DNA of 62,855 nt from Argonema galeatum A003/A1 (GCF_023333595.1 NZ_JAIQZM010000035.1:1-62855); one strand, 5' to 3'. Positions 24,201 through 32,657 are shown, counted from the stretch's first letter. The notes: generated from the letters alone by a model not told the origin. Program-made: numbers and translations.

Positions 24201-27200
24201 ATGAAAACAGAGAGTTACGGCAACGGACTTTCTCATCCTTATAAATATCAAGTTGGCGGAAGTCTACCACCTGATGCTCCCACTTATGTGAAGCGACAAG
24301 CCGATCGCGATTTTTATGAAGGAGTGAAAGCTGGGGAATTTTGCTATGTACTTAATTCCCGACAAATGGGAAAGTCCAGCTTGCAGCTGCGAACTATGCA
24401 AAGGTTAATTTCAGATGGAATTGCCTGTGCGGCGATCGATCTTTCAGAGATTGGTAACTGGGATGTCACCCAAAACCAGTGGTATGCAGGTGTTGTTTAT
24501 TCCTTAGTAAATAGTTTCGATCTGTTTGACAAAATAGAATTAAGGAGTTGGTGGCGCGAGCGGGAGTTTCTCTCCCCCATACAAAGGTTGAGTCAGTTTC
24601 TTGACGAAGTGTTGCTGGTTGAAGTCAGCCAACCTATTGCTATCTTTATTGATGAAATAGATAGCATTCTCAGACTTAGCTTTCCGACAGATGATTTTTT
24701 TGCATTCATCCGCTACTGCTACAACAAACGAGCCGAAAACCCAGAATACAATCGTCTCACTTTTGCGCTTTTGGGAGTGACAACCCCATCCGATTTAATC
24801 CAAGACAAAAATCGCACGCCTTTTAACATTGGCAGAGCAATTCAACTTAATGGCTTTCAATTAGATGAGGCTCAGCCTCTAGCTAAAGGGTTGGCAGAAA
24901 AAATCGCCAATCCCCATATCGTGCTGAATGAAGTGTTAGCCTGGACTGGTGGACAACCGTTTCTCACCCAGAAGATTTGTAAGCTCATTCTTGAACAAGC
25001 AGAGGAGCAAAAAAGCAACCCTCCCCTCTTTCCCCCCCTGTGGACGGGGGGGGACGAAGGGGGGGGTTCCGAATTACCAAAATCCCACCTCTCTCCCCCC
25101 CAGTGGACGGGGGGGGACGAAGGGGGGGGTTCCCAATTACCAAAATCCAAAATCGCCGATGTCGCGCAGCTAACGCGATCGCACATCATCGACAACTGGG
25201 AAGCGACTGATGAGCCAAAGCACCTCAAGACAATACGCGATCGCCTCTTAAGAAATGAGCAACACACAGGCAGATTGTTAGGACTATACCAACAAATTTT
25301 ACAACAAGGCGAAATATCAGCAGATAACAGTTCAGAACAAACAGAATTACTCTTATCGGGATTAGTAGTCAAACGGCAAGGAAAATTAACAGCAGCCAAC
25401 CGCATTTATGCCTCCATCTTTAACCAAAATTGGGTCGAAACCGTATTAGCAAATCTGCGACCTTATGCAGAATCATTAACAGCCTGGTTAGCCTCCAATT
25501 GCCAAGACGAATCCCGACTTTTGCGCGGCAAAGCCTTACAAGATGCCTTAGAATGGGCAGCAGAGCAAAGCTTGAGCGATCGCGATTATCAATTCTTGAC
25601 AGCCAGTCAAGAATTAGACCGAAAACAAGTTGAAATCGCCTTAAAAGCCGAAAAACAGGCAAATCAAATATTAGCTGAAGCTCAACAAAAAGCCGATCGC
25701 ACAATCAAAAGAGGCATTGCCGTTTTGGGCGTAATTTCCGCCCTCACAGCAGCAACTATTTTCCACGCCGCTACAAGCATAAAAGCCGAATGGGAAGGAC
25801 TGAAACTAGAATCGAAAGGCATGAACTCCTTAAGATTATTTGAAACTCAAGGAGGCGAAGAAATCAAAGCTTTAGTCTCAGCCATGCAGGCGGGACAAGA
25901 TTTGAAAAAAATGGTGGGAAAACATAGCACTTTGCAAAAATATCCAGCCATCAGTCCGTTATTAGCATTACAAACAATCCTCGATAAAATCCACGAGCGC
26001 AATCAACTAAAAGGTCATCAAGGCCAAATTTGGAGCGTAAGTTTTAGCCACGATGGCAAGCGCATTGCCACTACAGGAAACGACAACACTGTGCGTCTTT
26101 GGAATCGCTCCGGCAAACTGTTATCTACATTCAAAACCAATCAAGGTGAAGTCAAAACAGTAAGTTTTAGTACTGAAAAAAAGACCAATCCAAAATCCGC
26201 ATTCCCAGGCAGGAGCCTGGGAACGAGCCAAAATTCAAAAATGCTTGACCGATATCGCATTACCACAGTAGGAGCAGATGGAAAAATTCGAGTTTGGAAC
26301 CAGTTTGGAAAACCATTAAATTCTCCATTTAAAGGTCATAAAGGTCAAATTAGAAATATGAGTTTGAGCTTGGATGCAAAGCGGATTGCGATCGCAGATT
26401 CTGAGGGTACAGTGCGAATTTGGAACCAATTCGGACAGCAATTAGCTCACTTTAATAGCACGCGGGGTGAGATTAGAAGTATGAGTTTTAGCCCTGATGC
26501 ACAGCGCATTGCCACAGCAGGCGCAGATGGCACGGTACGACTTTGGAACCAGTCTGGGAAACAGTTAAATCAATTTAAAAGTAACCCCGGTGGAGTTTGG
26601 AGTCTAAGTTTTAGTCCTGATGGACAGCGCATTGCCACCACTGGTGCAGATGGGACGGTGCGAATTTGGAAACAATTCGGCCAGCAATTGACTCAATTCA
26701 ACACTAATCAAGACAGAGTTTGGAGCGTAAATTTCAGTCCTGATGGACAGCGCATTGCCACAACTGGTGCAGATGGGACGGTGCGGCTTTGGAACCAATT
26801 TGGGCAGCAGTTGGATAAATTCAACTCTCATCAAGGTGAAGTTTTGAGCGTGAGTTTTAGTCCCAACGGACATAGCCGGGATGGACAGCGCATTGCTACC
26901 GCCGGAGACGATGGTACGGTGAAACTTGCGGATTTGTGGGATTTACAGGTGTCGCGATCGGTCTCTCGCGGTCAACAATTACTTCTCAAAGATAGAGAGT
27001 TTTGGCGTGTAAGTTTTAGCCCCAATGGAAAGCACATTGCCACAGCTTACTCCAATGGCATGGTGCGACTTTGGAACGAGTCTGGACAGGAGTTAATTTC
27101 TGCATTCAAAGCTCATAAAAATTTAGTTTTAAGTGTAAGTTTTAGCCGTGATGGACAGTACCTTGCTACATCAGGAGATAATGGTATCGTGCGAATTTGG

Positions 27201-27815
27201 AATCAATCCGGGCAGTTATTAACTGAATTCAAAAGCAAGCAGGCACAAGTTAGAAGCATCAGCTTTCACCCTGACGGCAAGCGCATTGCCACCGCCGGAG
27301 ATGACGGCACAGTGAGACTCTGGAACCAATCTGGAAAACCGCTAGATCTGATTTTTAAAGCACATCAGAGTCGGGTGTGGAGTATATCTTGGTCGCCAGA
27401 TGGACAGCGCATTGTTACCGCAGGAGATGACAGCACGGTGAAAATTTGGAACCCAAATGGTGAGATTTTGACTCAATTTAATACTGAGCAAGGTGAGGTT
27501 AGAAGTATGAGTTTTAGCCCCGATGGACAACGCCTTGCTACGGCTGGATTGGATGGTACAGTTAAATTGTGGGTTAGGTTTGATAAGCCATCGGGTCAAC
27601 TGCTGCTAGCTCAATTTAAAGCTCAAACGGGAGATATCTTTAGCGTCAGCTTTAGCGCTGATGGAAAGAGTTTAGCTACTGCTGGTTCTGACAGCACTGT
27701 AAGAATATGGCGCGTTGAAGAATTAGATGAATTGTTGAATCGGGGGTGCGAGTGGCTAAAAGATTATTTGGCTACTCATCAGGACGTTAGAGAACAACTA
27801 AAAGTATGTAAATAG
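24201..27815 (+). CDS. AAA-like ATPase with WD40 propeller (STAND-like)
   Basis: A 1204-residue protein. Residues 10-330 are an AAA_35-type ATPase: Walker A SRQMGKSS (53-60), Walker B AIFIDEID (147-154). Residues 270-312 contain two in-frame copies of a 63 bp GC-rich repeat. A linker with one hydrophobic segment (GIAVLGVISALTAATIFHAA) precedes about thirteen WD40 repeats from residue 600 on (each ending in a V-R-L-W-N or V-R-I-W motif), enough for two propellers. A palindromic repeat adds residues in the second blade. It belongs to a large cyanobacterial family of membrane-associated sensor ATPases. It follows the TIR-AAA gene on the same strand; the paired arrangement suggests a joint signalling role (inference). 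Confidence 0.9.
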   Translation: MKTESYGNGLSHPYKYQVGGSLPPDAPTYVKRQADRDFYEGVKAGEFCYVLNSRQMGKSSLQLRTMQRLISDGIACAAIDLSEIGNWDVTQNQWYAGVVYSLVNSFDLFDKIELRSWWREREFLSPIQRLSQFLDEVLLVEVSQPIAIFIDEIDSILRLSFPTDDFFAFIRYCYNKRAENPEYNRLTFALLGVTTPSDLIQDKNRTPFNIGRAIQLNGFQLDEAQPLAKGLAEKIANPHIVLNEVLAWTGGQPFLTQKICKLILEQAEEQKSNPPLFPPLWTGGDEGGGSELPKSHLSPPQWTGGDEGGGSQLPKSKIADVAQLTRSHIIDNWEATDEPKHLKTIRDRLLRNEQHTGRLLGLYQQILQQGEISADNSSEQTELLLSGLVVKRQGKLTAANRIYASIFNQNWVETVLANLRPYAESLTAWLASNCQDESRLLRGKALQDALEWAAEQSLSDRDYQFLTASQELDRKQVEIALKAEKQANQILAEAQQKADRTIKRGIAVLGVISALTAATIFHAATSIKAEWEGLKLESKGMNSLRLFETQGGEEIKALVSAMQAGQDLKKMVGKHSTLQKYPAISPLLALQTILDKIHERNQLKGHQGQIWSVSFSHDGKRIATTGNDNTVRLWNRSGKLLSTFKTNQGEVKTVSFSTEKKTNPKSAFPGRSLGTSQNSKMLDRYRITTVGADGKIRVWNQFGKPLNSPFKGHKGQIRNMSLSLDAKRIAIADSEGTVRIWNQFGQQLAHFNSTRGEIRSMSFSPDAQRIATAGADGTVRLWNQSGKQLNQFKSNPGGVWSLSFSPDGQRIATTGADGTVRIWKQFGQQLTQFNTNQDRVWSVNFSPDGQRIATTGADGTVRLWNQFGQQLDKFNSHQGEVLSVSFSPNGHSRDGQRIATAGDDGTVKLADLWDLQVSRSVSRGQQLLLKDREFWRVSFSPNGKHIATAYSNGMVRLWNESGQELISAFKAHKNLVLSVSFSRDGQYLATSGDNGIVRIWNQSGQLLTEFKSKQAQVRSISFHPDGKRIATAGDDGTVRLWNQSGKPLDLIFKAHQSRVWSISWSPDGQRIVTAGDDSTVKIWNPNGEILTQFNTEQGEVRSMSFSPDGQRLATAGLDGTVKLWVRFDKPSGQLLLAQFKAQTGDIFSVSFSADGKSLATAGSDSTVRIWRVEELDELLNRGCEWLKDYLATHQDVREQLKVCK
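25021..25146. repeat. in-frame duplicated 63 bp GC-rich repeat
   Basis: Two direct copies, each containing GTGGACGGGGGGGGACGAAG and ending AATTACCAAAATCC. 63 bp is 21 codons, so the frame is kept (WTGGDEGGGSELPKS and WTGGDEGGGSQLPKS). C-rich and G-rich arms within each unit can pair. Confidence 0.85.
26202..26224. repeat. palindromic repeat inside a WD40 blade
   Basis: TTCCCAGGC and GCCTGGGAA arms around a short loop, translated as FPGRSLGT in an extended loop of the second WD40 repeat. The frame is maintained. Confidence 0.75.
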
Positions 27816-27819
27816 TACA

Positions 27820-28003
27820 GAGAAACCCGGTTTCTTGAACAATACCTTCGCCATTTTTTTGTAGGTTGGGTTGAGTGAAGCGAAACCCAACGCATTTGTT
27901 GGGTTGAGTGCCTCAACCCAACCTACGAATCAAGGTATTTTTCATTTTGGCGAAGGTATTGTTGAATAAACCGGGTTTCTGAGGTGTACTTCATACAACT
28001 GAA
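27820..28003. repeat. nested repeats after the AAA-WD40 gene
   Basis: Outer arms GAAACCCGGTTTCTT and AACCGGGTTTCTGAGG; next inward ACAATACCTTCGCC and GGCGAAGGTATTGT; innermost GTAGGTTGGGTTGAG with its complement CTCAACCCAACCTAC. Three inverted-repeat families sit inside each other in this 214 bp spacer. The innermost unit recurs at 58879-59190. Confidence 0.8.
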
Positions 28004-28029
28004 AAGCCTCTATAAATCCAAAACCCTAA

Positions 28030-29364
28030 TCAATCTTTCGGTAATCCTAAATCTGGCAAACCTTTGACAATTTTAACGGTTTCTAAACTAACCGTAATCA
28101 CCTGTTTAATTAATCGCACAATATATTCTTCATCATCAAGTCGATTGGGATCATTTGTAATACCACTACGGTTATCTGTGCTAACCTGATATTGGTCAAT
28201 TATCCAATCTAAAGCAGAACGGTTGCCTAAGCGATATTCAAATACTTCTGGCGGAATATCTGCTAAGGTGAGAAAGTCGTTATATTTGAGTTGGCTTTTA
28301 TCTTTAGAAAGGCGCATTTTTTCCACGCGCCAATCAATTGGTAAGTCTTTATTTTCGATATGTTTTAGGCGATATTCGGGCTGTTGTTCGTAGTTAATAT
28401 GAATTTCTGCTAGTCGTTTTCCTGCTGTTGCGAAAGGATGAAATTCTGGCGCGAAGGGTATGCGGGGAAGTTCTCGTTTTAGGTTGGCGGCGTAGCGTTC
28501 TCGGTAGTCGGGATGATGCAGAAGTGAGTATGTGTAATGAAAGATATCCCATTTGGTAATTGTGGTATCTTGGTAATGGGTGCGATATTGTTCTAATGCC
28601 CAATCAGTGATGTTTTCTTTGCGATTTGTTCCGTCTTCATCGTAGGTGTAGAAGGGGAAACATTGAGAGTCACCTGTTAAATGTAAGTCAGGAATATACC
28701 TAACGATTAAACAATGAAATGGTTTAGTATTACCTACACTACTCAAACAAATAACTAAATTTTCTGCTTCCGTTTCTGGATTGGGAAATATAGAAGGAAA
28801 TACATAAACTTCTTCGTTTAAAGTTCTGTCAAAAAACAAAAATGAACGAGTAAAAGGACGATATAGAGAAGTTCTGATTTTGGCTTCGGAAAACTCGGCT
28901 AATTTTTCTCTTTGTAAATCTAGTTTTAAATCTCGACTCCAACTTATTTGCGTATCATCATAGCTCACAAATTCATCAACTTTAACTGAGCGATCTTTTC
29001 TATGAGTCCATTTAATTACTTGGTCGTTGTAATTATTAATTATTATTTGAATGCTTGATGAAATTTTATCAAATTTAAAATTATATGCCCAAACATCCCG
29101 GCAAGTTGCTACCCCCCGACTGTAGATTTTAAACAAACAATCAGTTACATCTCCCTTGGCTGATTTTGTTTCCTTACTTCCTAATTCAACAAACGTCTCA
29201 AACTCATCTTCTAAACCTTCAGTTAACCAATTATAATTTTTATCAGGCTTAATCTCTTGCCATTCCACATTGCCAATATGCCCAAGTTTTTCTAAATTAT
29301 CTAACTTTTCTTCTTTCCGCCAAAACTCATCCATTCGAGCATAGTAGATTTGTGCTTTTTTCAT
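28030..29364 (-). CDS. C-terminal half of a type IIG/ISP-like restriction-modification enzyme
   Basis: A 444-residue protein beginning MKKAQIYYARMDEFWRKEEK, a segment that in full-length enzymes of this type lies well inside the polypeptide, after the methyltransferase. It continues with the target-recognition region (YRPFTRSFLFFDRTLNEEVY, CLSSVGNTKPFHCLIV) and the conserved tail (IFHYTYSLLHHPDYRERYA, RIPFAPEFHPFATAGKRLAE, IDWIIDQYQV-like ALDWIIDQYQV). It has no catalytic motif of its own. The N-terminal half is at 30438-32210 on the same strand, and toxin-antitoxin genes lie between. The two parts may still assemble, or the system may be dead. Confidence 0.88.
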   Translation of the reverse strand: MKKAQIYYARMDEFWRKEEKLDNLEKLGHIGNVEWQEIKPDKNYNWLTEGLEDEFETFVELGSKETKSAKGDVTDCLFKIYSRGVATCRDVWAYNFKFDKISSSIQIIINNYNDQVIKWTHRKDRSVKVDEFVSYDDTQISWSRDLKLDLQREKLAEFSEAKIRTSLYRPFTRSFLFFDRTLNEEVYVFPSIFPNPETEAENLVICLSSVGNTKPFHCLIVRYIPDLHLTGDSQCFPFYTYDEDGTNRKENITDWALEQYRTHYQDTTITKWDIFHYTYSLLHHPDYRERYAANLKRELPRIPFAPEFHPFATAGKRLAEIHINYEQQPEYRLKHIENKDLPIDWRVEKMRLSKDKSQLKYNDFLTLADIPPEVFEYRLGNRSALDWIIDQYQVSTDNRSGITNDPNRLDDEEYIVRLIKQVITVSLETVKIVKGLPDLGLPKD

Positions 29365-29392
29365 AAATTATCCCTAAATTCCTCAAACAAAG

Positions 29393-29455
29393 CCTACCTT
29401 GCTGTAATTTTTCGAGAATAAACTTTTCTTATTCTGATTTTAAAGCAATTTGCAT
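29393..29455 (-). pseudogene. ParD-like antitoxin remnant with an in-frame stop
   Basis: From the ATG at 29455 the frame reads MQIALKSE, TAA, EKFILEKLQQGR, which matches the ParD/RHH antitoxin N-terminus with one Gln codon turned to stop. After QQGR similarity ends abruptly, about 30 bp before the start of the restriction-enzyme C-terminal half. An AGGTG ribosome site remains in front. It marks one edge of the inserted toxin-antitoxin island. Confidence 0.55.
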
Positions 29456-29490
29456 TAAATCACCTCTATTTGACATTGCGCCATCAACGA

Positions 29491-29772
29491 TCAATTATTG
29501 TAAATATCTCCTCTAAATCCTATATCATAAATTTGGAGTTCATTTCGTTCGGTATCGATTGTAAAAATGATTCTCATTTTGCCAACTCGCATTCTCAAAA
29601 AACCTTGCCATTCTCCCTCTAATGTTTTGATGTCAAACTCTCCTAATGGTACTAAACCAGATTGTTCAAGTGAGTCAAGCAAATAGCAAATTTTATTACG
29701 AATTCTTTCTGCATCTTTAGCTGAAAGCTTTTTGAGAAACTTAATCGAATTTTTACTGAATGTTAGTTCCAT
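29491..29772 (-). CDS. RelE/ParE-type toxin
   Basis: A 93-residue toxin: MELTFSKNSIKFLKKLSAKD, RIRNKICYLLDSLEQSG, LEGEWQGFLRMRVGKMRIIF and a C-terminal ELQIYDIGFRGDIYN. The basic RMRVGKMRIIF strand and the length are standard for RelE-superfamily mRNA interferases. It overlaps the upstream antitoxin gene by 20 bp. It is complete, so this is the functional pair of the island placed inside the restriction-modification locus. Confidence 0.88.
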   Translation of the reverse strand: MELTFSKNSIKFLKKLSAKDAERIRNKICYLLDSLEQSGLVPLGEFDIKTLEGEWQGFLRMRVGKMRIIFTIDTERNELQIYDIGFRGDIYNN

Positions 29773-29977
29773 GTCGCACCCAATCTGTCATATTCACAAA
29801 ATCATCTTTGTCATAATCTGACGGTGAGCCAAATTGTTTCTTAATTGCCTGCATTTCTTTTTCACTAACACGCGGAATCAAAGCTAAACAAAGAGCAAGT
29901 CGTTCTTCCTTCAATACTTCACGAATTGTTTCTCGTACACTTTCTTGAATAATATCTTTAAGTTCTTGTGCTTCCAT
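29753..29977 (-). CDS. antitoxin of the RelE-type pair
   Basis: A 74-residue acidic protein. Residues 1-35 are a helix (LKDIIQESVRETIREVLKEE); the C-terminus (SEKEMQAIKKQFGSPSDYD) is a typical toxin-binding tail. It shows no classical RHH or HTH motif. It precedes the RelE-like toxin with a 20 bp overlap, the usual antitoxin-first order. The role is from context; sequence identity to a named family is uncertain. Confidence 0.75.
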   Translation of the reverse strand: MEAQELKDIIQESVRETIREVLKEERLALCLALIPRVSEKEMQAIKKQFGSPSDYDKDDFVNMTDWVRHGTNIQ

Positions 29978-30037
29978 CTCTACTCCCTATCTTTTGAACT
30001 AGCTTGGCTTTTTACAAATATATTAACACACCCCACC

Positions 30038-30211
30038 TTAATATTCAACAGATGAAACAACTGTGCGATTTTCTTTAGCAGCGAGTTCAAAAATTTCGAT
30101 ATCTTCAGATGCGTGCATTCCATAGTCACGAACATGAACGGAATCAAAACCCGCTTGTTGCAATCCAGTTGCGATTATTGGAGATAAAGCGTTATCAATC
30201 AAAAATTTCAT
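30038..30211 (-). pseudogene. DUF5615 PIN-like toxin, C-terminally truncated
   Basis: A 57-codon frame: MKFLIDNALSPIIATGLQQA, DSVHVRDYGMHASEDIEIFE, ENRTVVSSVEY then stop. This is the N-terminal half of DUF5615 (Mut7-C/PIN-like) toxins, which normally continue past the TVVS strand with an A-D-x-D-F motif to about 115 residues. Here the frame ends right after TVVSS. The start overlaps the DUF433 stop (ATGA). The missing half includes catalytic acidic residues. Confidence 0.8.
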
Positions 30212-30435
30212 GCACTTAATAAGGGTAATTCTCTTTCTCGAACTGCTTGAGCAGCATAATGTAAAGCTTCCTGAATATCCTCTATTTCCAAGTCAGGAAA
30301 TGCCTCTAAAATTTCATTATCCCTCATTCCTTCGGCAAACATCCCAACAACAGTAGCAACAGGAATCCGTAAGTCACGAAGGCAAGGAACTCCCCCCATT
30401 TTTTTCGGATTGACTGTAATTCTTGTGAATTTCAT
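30208..30435 (-). CDS. DUF433 antitoxin
   Basis: A 75-residue protein: ITVNPKKMGGVPCLRDLRIP, VATVVGMFAEGMRDNEILEA, FPDLEIEDIQEALHYAAQ, the full DUF433 helix-turn-helix signature. DUF433 proteins pair with DUF5615 toxins, as here. The ATG lies three bases after the stop of the restriction-enzyme N-terminal half, and its AAGGAG ribosome site is inside that gene's last codons. It is therefore translated from the same message. The partner toxin is truncated. Confidence 0.9.
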   Translation of the reverse strand: MKFTRITVNPKKMGGVPCLRDLRIPVATVVGMFAEGMRDNEILEAFPDLEIEDIQEALHYAAQAVRERELPLLSA

Positions 30436-30437
30436 AA

Positions 30438-32210
30438 TTAATCGCTCTCCTTACGATGCTTGACAAAAATATTAACACTCACACCCACCTGAATACCAAA
30501 CACATTATGAGTTGTCCCTGACAGCTTAGGATTTTTTCTCACATTCCCCCCCAAGTCAAACACATATATTTTATCAAAATCTTTCTCTAGCTGCTGTCTC
30601 ATGCCATCAAAAGCTATTTGTTCGATAAAGCTGTTATTGGTGACAAAGGCAATAATTCCTTCTTCTGATATTCTATCACTCGCCCAGCGAATCGCCTTCA
30701 CATAAGGATCGGAAAGAGCATTTTTATTAGTTGCTTTTGATGCTTTGGCATAAGTTGCCGAAACAACATCATCTATTCCCGTTTTATCTTTAGTCGTATA
30801 TCTCCGGTTTTTATTATTATCATTTTCATTCAACTGCCCTACATTATAAGGAGGATTACCCATAATTACAAAAATATTTGACTGTCTCTGCCTTTCCACG
30901 CGCTTCATGTTGGCAGGACTAAATAAATTTAACTGTTGAACAGCTTGATCTTCAAACGTATCAACTAAACAAATACCTTCAAAAGTTTTATATTCCCCCG
31001 CTTGCTCAAAATATTCATGCTCAATATTCATCGCCGCAATATAATAAGGCAACAGCATCACCTCATTACAGTGCAATTCATGTTCATACTTATAAGGTAA
31101 AGCCGATTTTTGAATTCCGGCGATTTCTCGCATTACCCGAATAATAAAATTCCCCGTTCCCACAAACGGATCGAGGATATGAACGCCTTTATCAATTAAC
31201 GACTTCCCAAACTCCCTCTGCAAAATTTCCTCAACACTTTTCACCATAAAACTTACAATCGGTTGAGGAGTATAAACAATCCCGTGAGTATCGGCAACCT
31301 TTACCGAAAAACCTTGGAAGAATCGCTCATAAATCCGATTGAGAAAATCTTGTTTTTGGGCATAATCATCAATAGTGGCTGCGGTTTCCTCAATTGCACC
31401 ATAAAACCGATCGAGCTTATTCAAAAAATGACTGCGACTAAAAGATTTAGAAGTTAAAGCATTAATTACTTTCTCAATTTCTACCGCAATAATATTACGT
31501 TGAGCAAAATCAGGATTATTGAACACGCTGCGAAAAATGCGTTCAGTCAATAAATGCTGAATCAACATTTCCTCAACCGCTGCTTCCGAAAGATTGGGGT
31601 TAATTGACTGACGACAAAGTAGCAGAAAATCAGCAAAAGCATCAATAAACTTTTTGTTTTTCTTCTCTTGATCTCTGATTAATTCTAATAACGCAGTAGC
31701 GTGTTCTTTAACGCGACTACCAAACTCTTCAACCGCCCTTTCCCATTGTTCAATAGCTGGCGGTCGATATTCAAAAAACTGGCGAACGACATCTACCAAC
31801 CCCTGCGGTTTGGTGATATCTTCATCCATCACCAGTTTGCCATCTTGGTAGAGAATAGCCCGATCGGGCCGTTGAAAAATGATATTATCTTTGGGATAGC
31901 CAGCAGCAAACTTTTTCGGAATTTCCTTCTTTAAATCATCCTTAATATCCTTCGCTTCCCAATAAGCACGCGCCAAGTTATAATCATCAACCAATGCCCC
32001 ATCCATCCGAATGGGCTGTTTCTGGGGTCGCTTGATGGCATATTGTGGCACTAATGTCCATTTGAACTGCCGACCACAGGACTCTAACAACTGCTGAAAT
32101 GCCGTTTGCACAGCCCCTTCATGTACAACCCCCAGTTTGGCATACTGTTCTAAAGCTTCGTAGTAGGCTTTAACAGGTTTGTTGGTGGGCTTGAGACTGA
32201 GATTCGGCAT
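30438..32210 (-). CDS. N-terminal half of a type IIG/ISP-like restriction-modification enzyme
   Basis: A 590-residue protein. Residues 15-135 are a PD-(D/E)XK nuclease-like region with D70 and the EAK motif at 85-87 (AYWEAKDIKDD). Helical linker residues 150-300 follow. The gamma-type N6-adenine methyltransferase has motif I DPFVGTGNF (347-355) and motif IV NPPY (452-455). It ends VSVNIFVKHRKESD at the point where family members run on into the target-recognition domain. That domain is encoded separately at 28030-29364. Nuclease and methylation residues are intact. Specificity would require the second half in trans. Confidence 0.92.
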   Translation of the reverse strand: MPNLSLKPTNKPVKAYYEALEQYAKLGVVHEGAVQTAFQQLLESCGRQFKWTLVPQYAIKRPQKQPIRMDGALVDDYNLARAYWEAKDIKDDLKKEIPKKFAAGYPKDNIIFQRPDRAILYQDGKLVMDEDITKPQGLVDVVRQFFEYRPPAIEQWERAVEEFGSRVKEHATALLELIRDQEKKNKKFIDAFADFLLLCRQSINPNLSEAAVEEMLIQHLLTERIFRSVFNNPDFAQRNIIAVEIEKVINALTSKSFSRSHFLNKLDRFYGAIEETAATIDDYAQKQDFLNRIYERFFQGFSVKVADTHGIVYTPQPIVSFMVKSVEEILQREFGKSLIDKGVHILDPFVGTGNFIIRVMREIAGIQKSALPYKYEHELHCNEVMLLPYYIAAMNIEHEYFEQAGEYKTFEGICLVDTFEDQAVQQLNLFSPANMKRVERQRQSNIFVIMGNPPYNVGQLNENDNNKNRRYTTKDKTGIDDVVSATYAKASKATNKNALSDPYVKAIRWASDRISEEGIIAFVTNNSFIEQIAFDGMRQQLEKDFDKIYVFDLGGNVRKNPKLSGTTHNVFGIQVGVSVNIFVKHRKESD

Positions 32211-32402
32211 AGAAAAGCTTACGTATAAGCAAACAATTGACTTTATCCAGTATGCCTAACTATAGCTGATTGGGACGGTTCGGTCGGCGATCGCGTAGCG
32301 TGCCCTTGGCGATCGCTGACCCATCGTAAAGGGCAGTAGTAGACTGATTCAGAAAATAGTTACACTATATGATGTCATCTCGTAATTGCATAAATTACAA
32401 CT

Positions 32403-32657
32403 ATGGAACGAGAAGCTGTAACTATCCGCATTCCTGCCGACCTGCTTCAGCAAGCGAGGCAGTTTCGAGAAGGCAGCGAGTCTTTTAACGAGATGGTTGT
32501 TGAAGCGATCGCCCGTGAGGTGCGACGACGGCGATCGCTGGCAGCCCATCAGCGCATAGTAGCTCGTAGCGCCGAAGTAGAAGCTGCAACAGGTATTAAA
32601 TCAAGCTCTGTGGACTTGATTCGTCAGTTGCGAGCAGATGAGGGACGGCGTGACTAA
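32403..32657 (+). CDS. CopG/RHH-type antitoxin of a VapBC pair
   Basis: An 84-residue protein: AVTIRIPADLLQQARQFREG gives the ribbon-helix-helix start, and SFNEMVVEAIAREVRRRRSL the second helix. The C-terminal tail (SSVDLIRQLRADEGRRD) is the likely PIN-binding segment. It overlaps the downstream PIN gene. Both genes look intact, making this one of three complete toxin-antitoxin pairs in the window. Confidence 0.85.
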   Translation: MEREAVTIRIPADLLQQARQFREGSESFNEMVVEAIAREVRRRRSLAAHQRIVARSAEVEAATGIKSSSVDLIRQLRADEGRRD

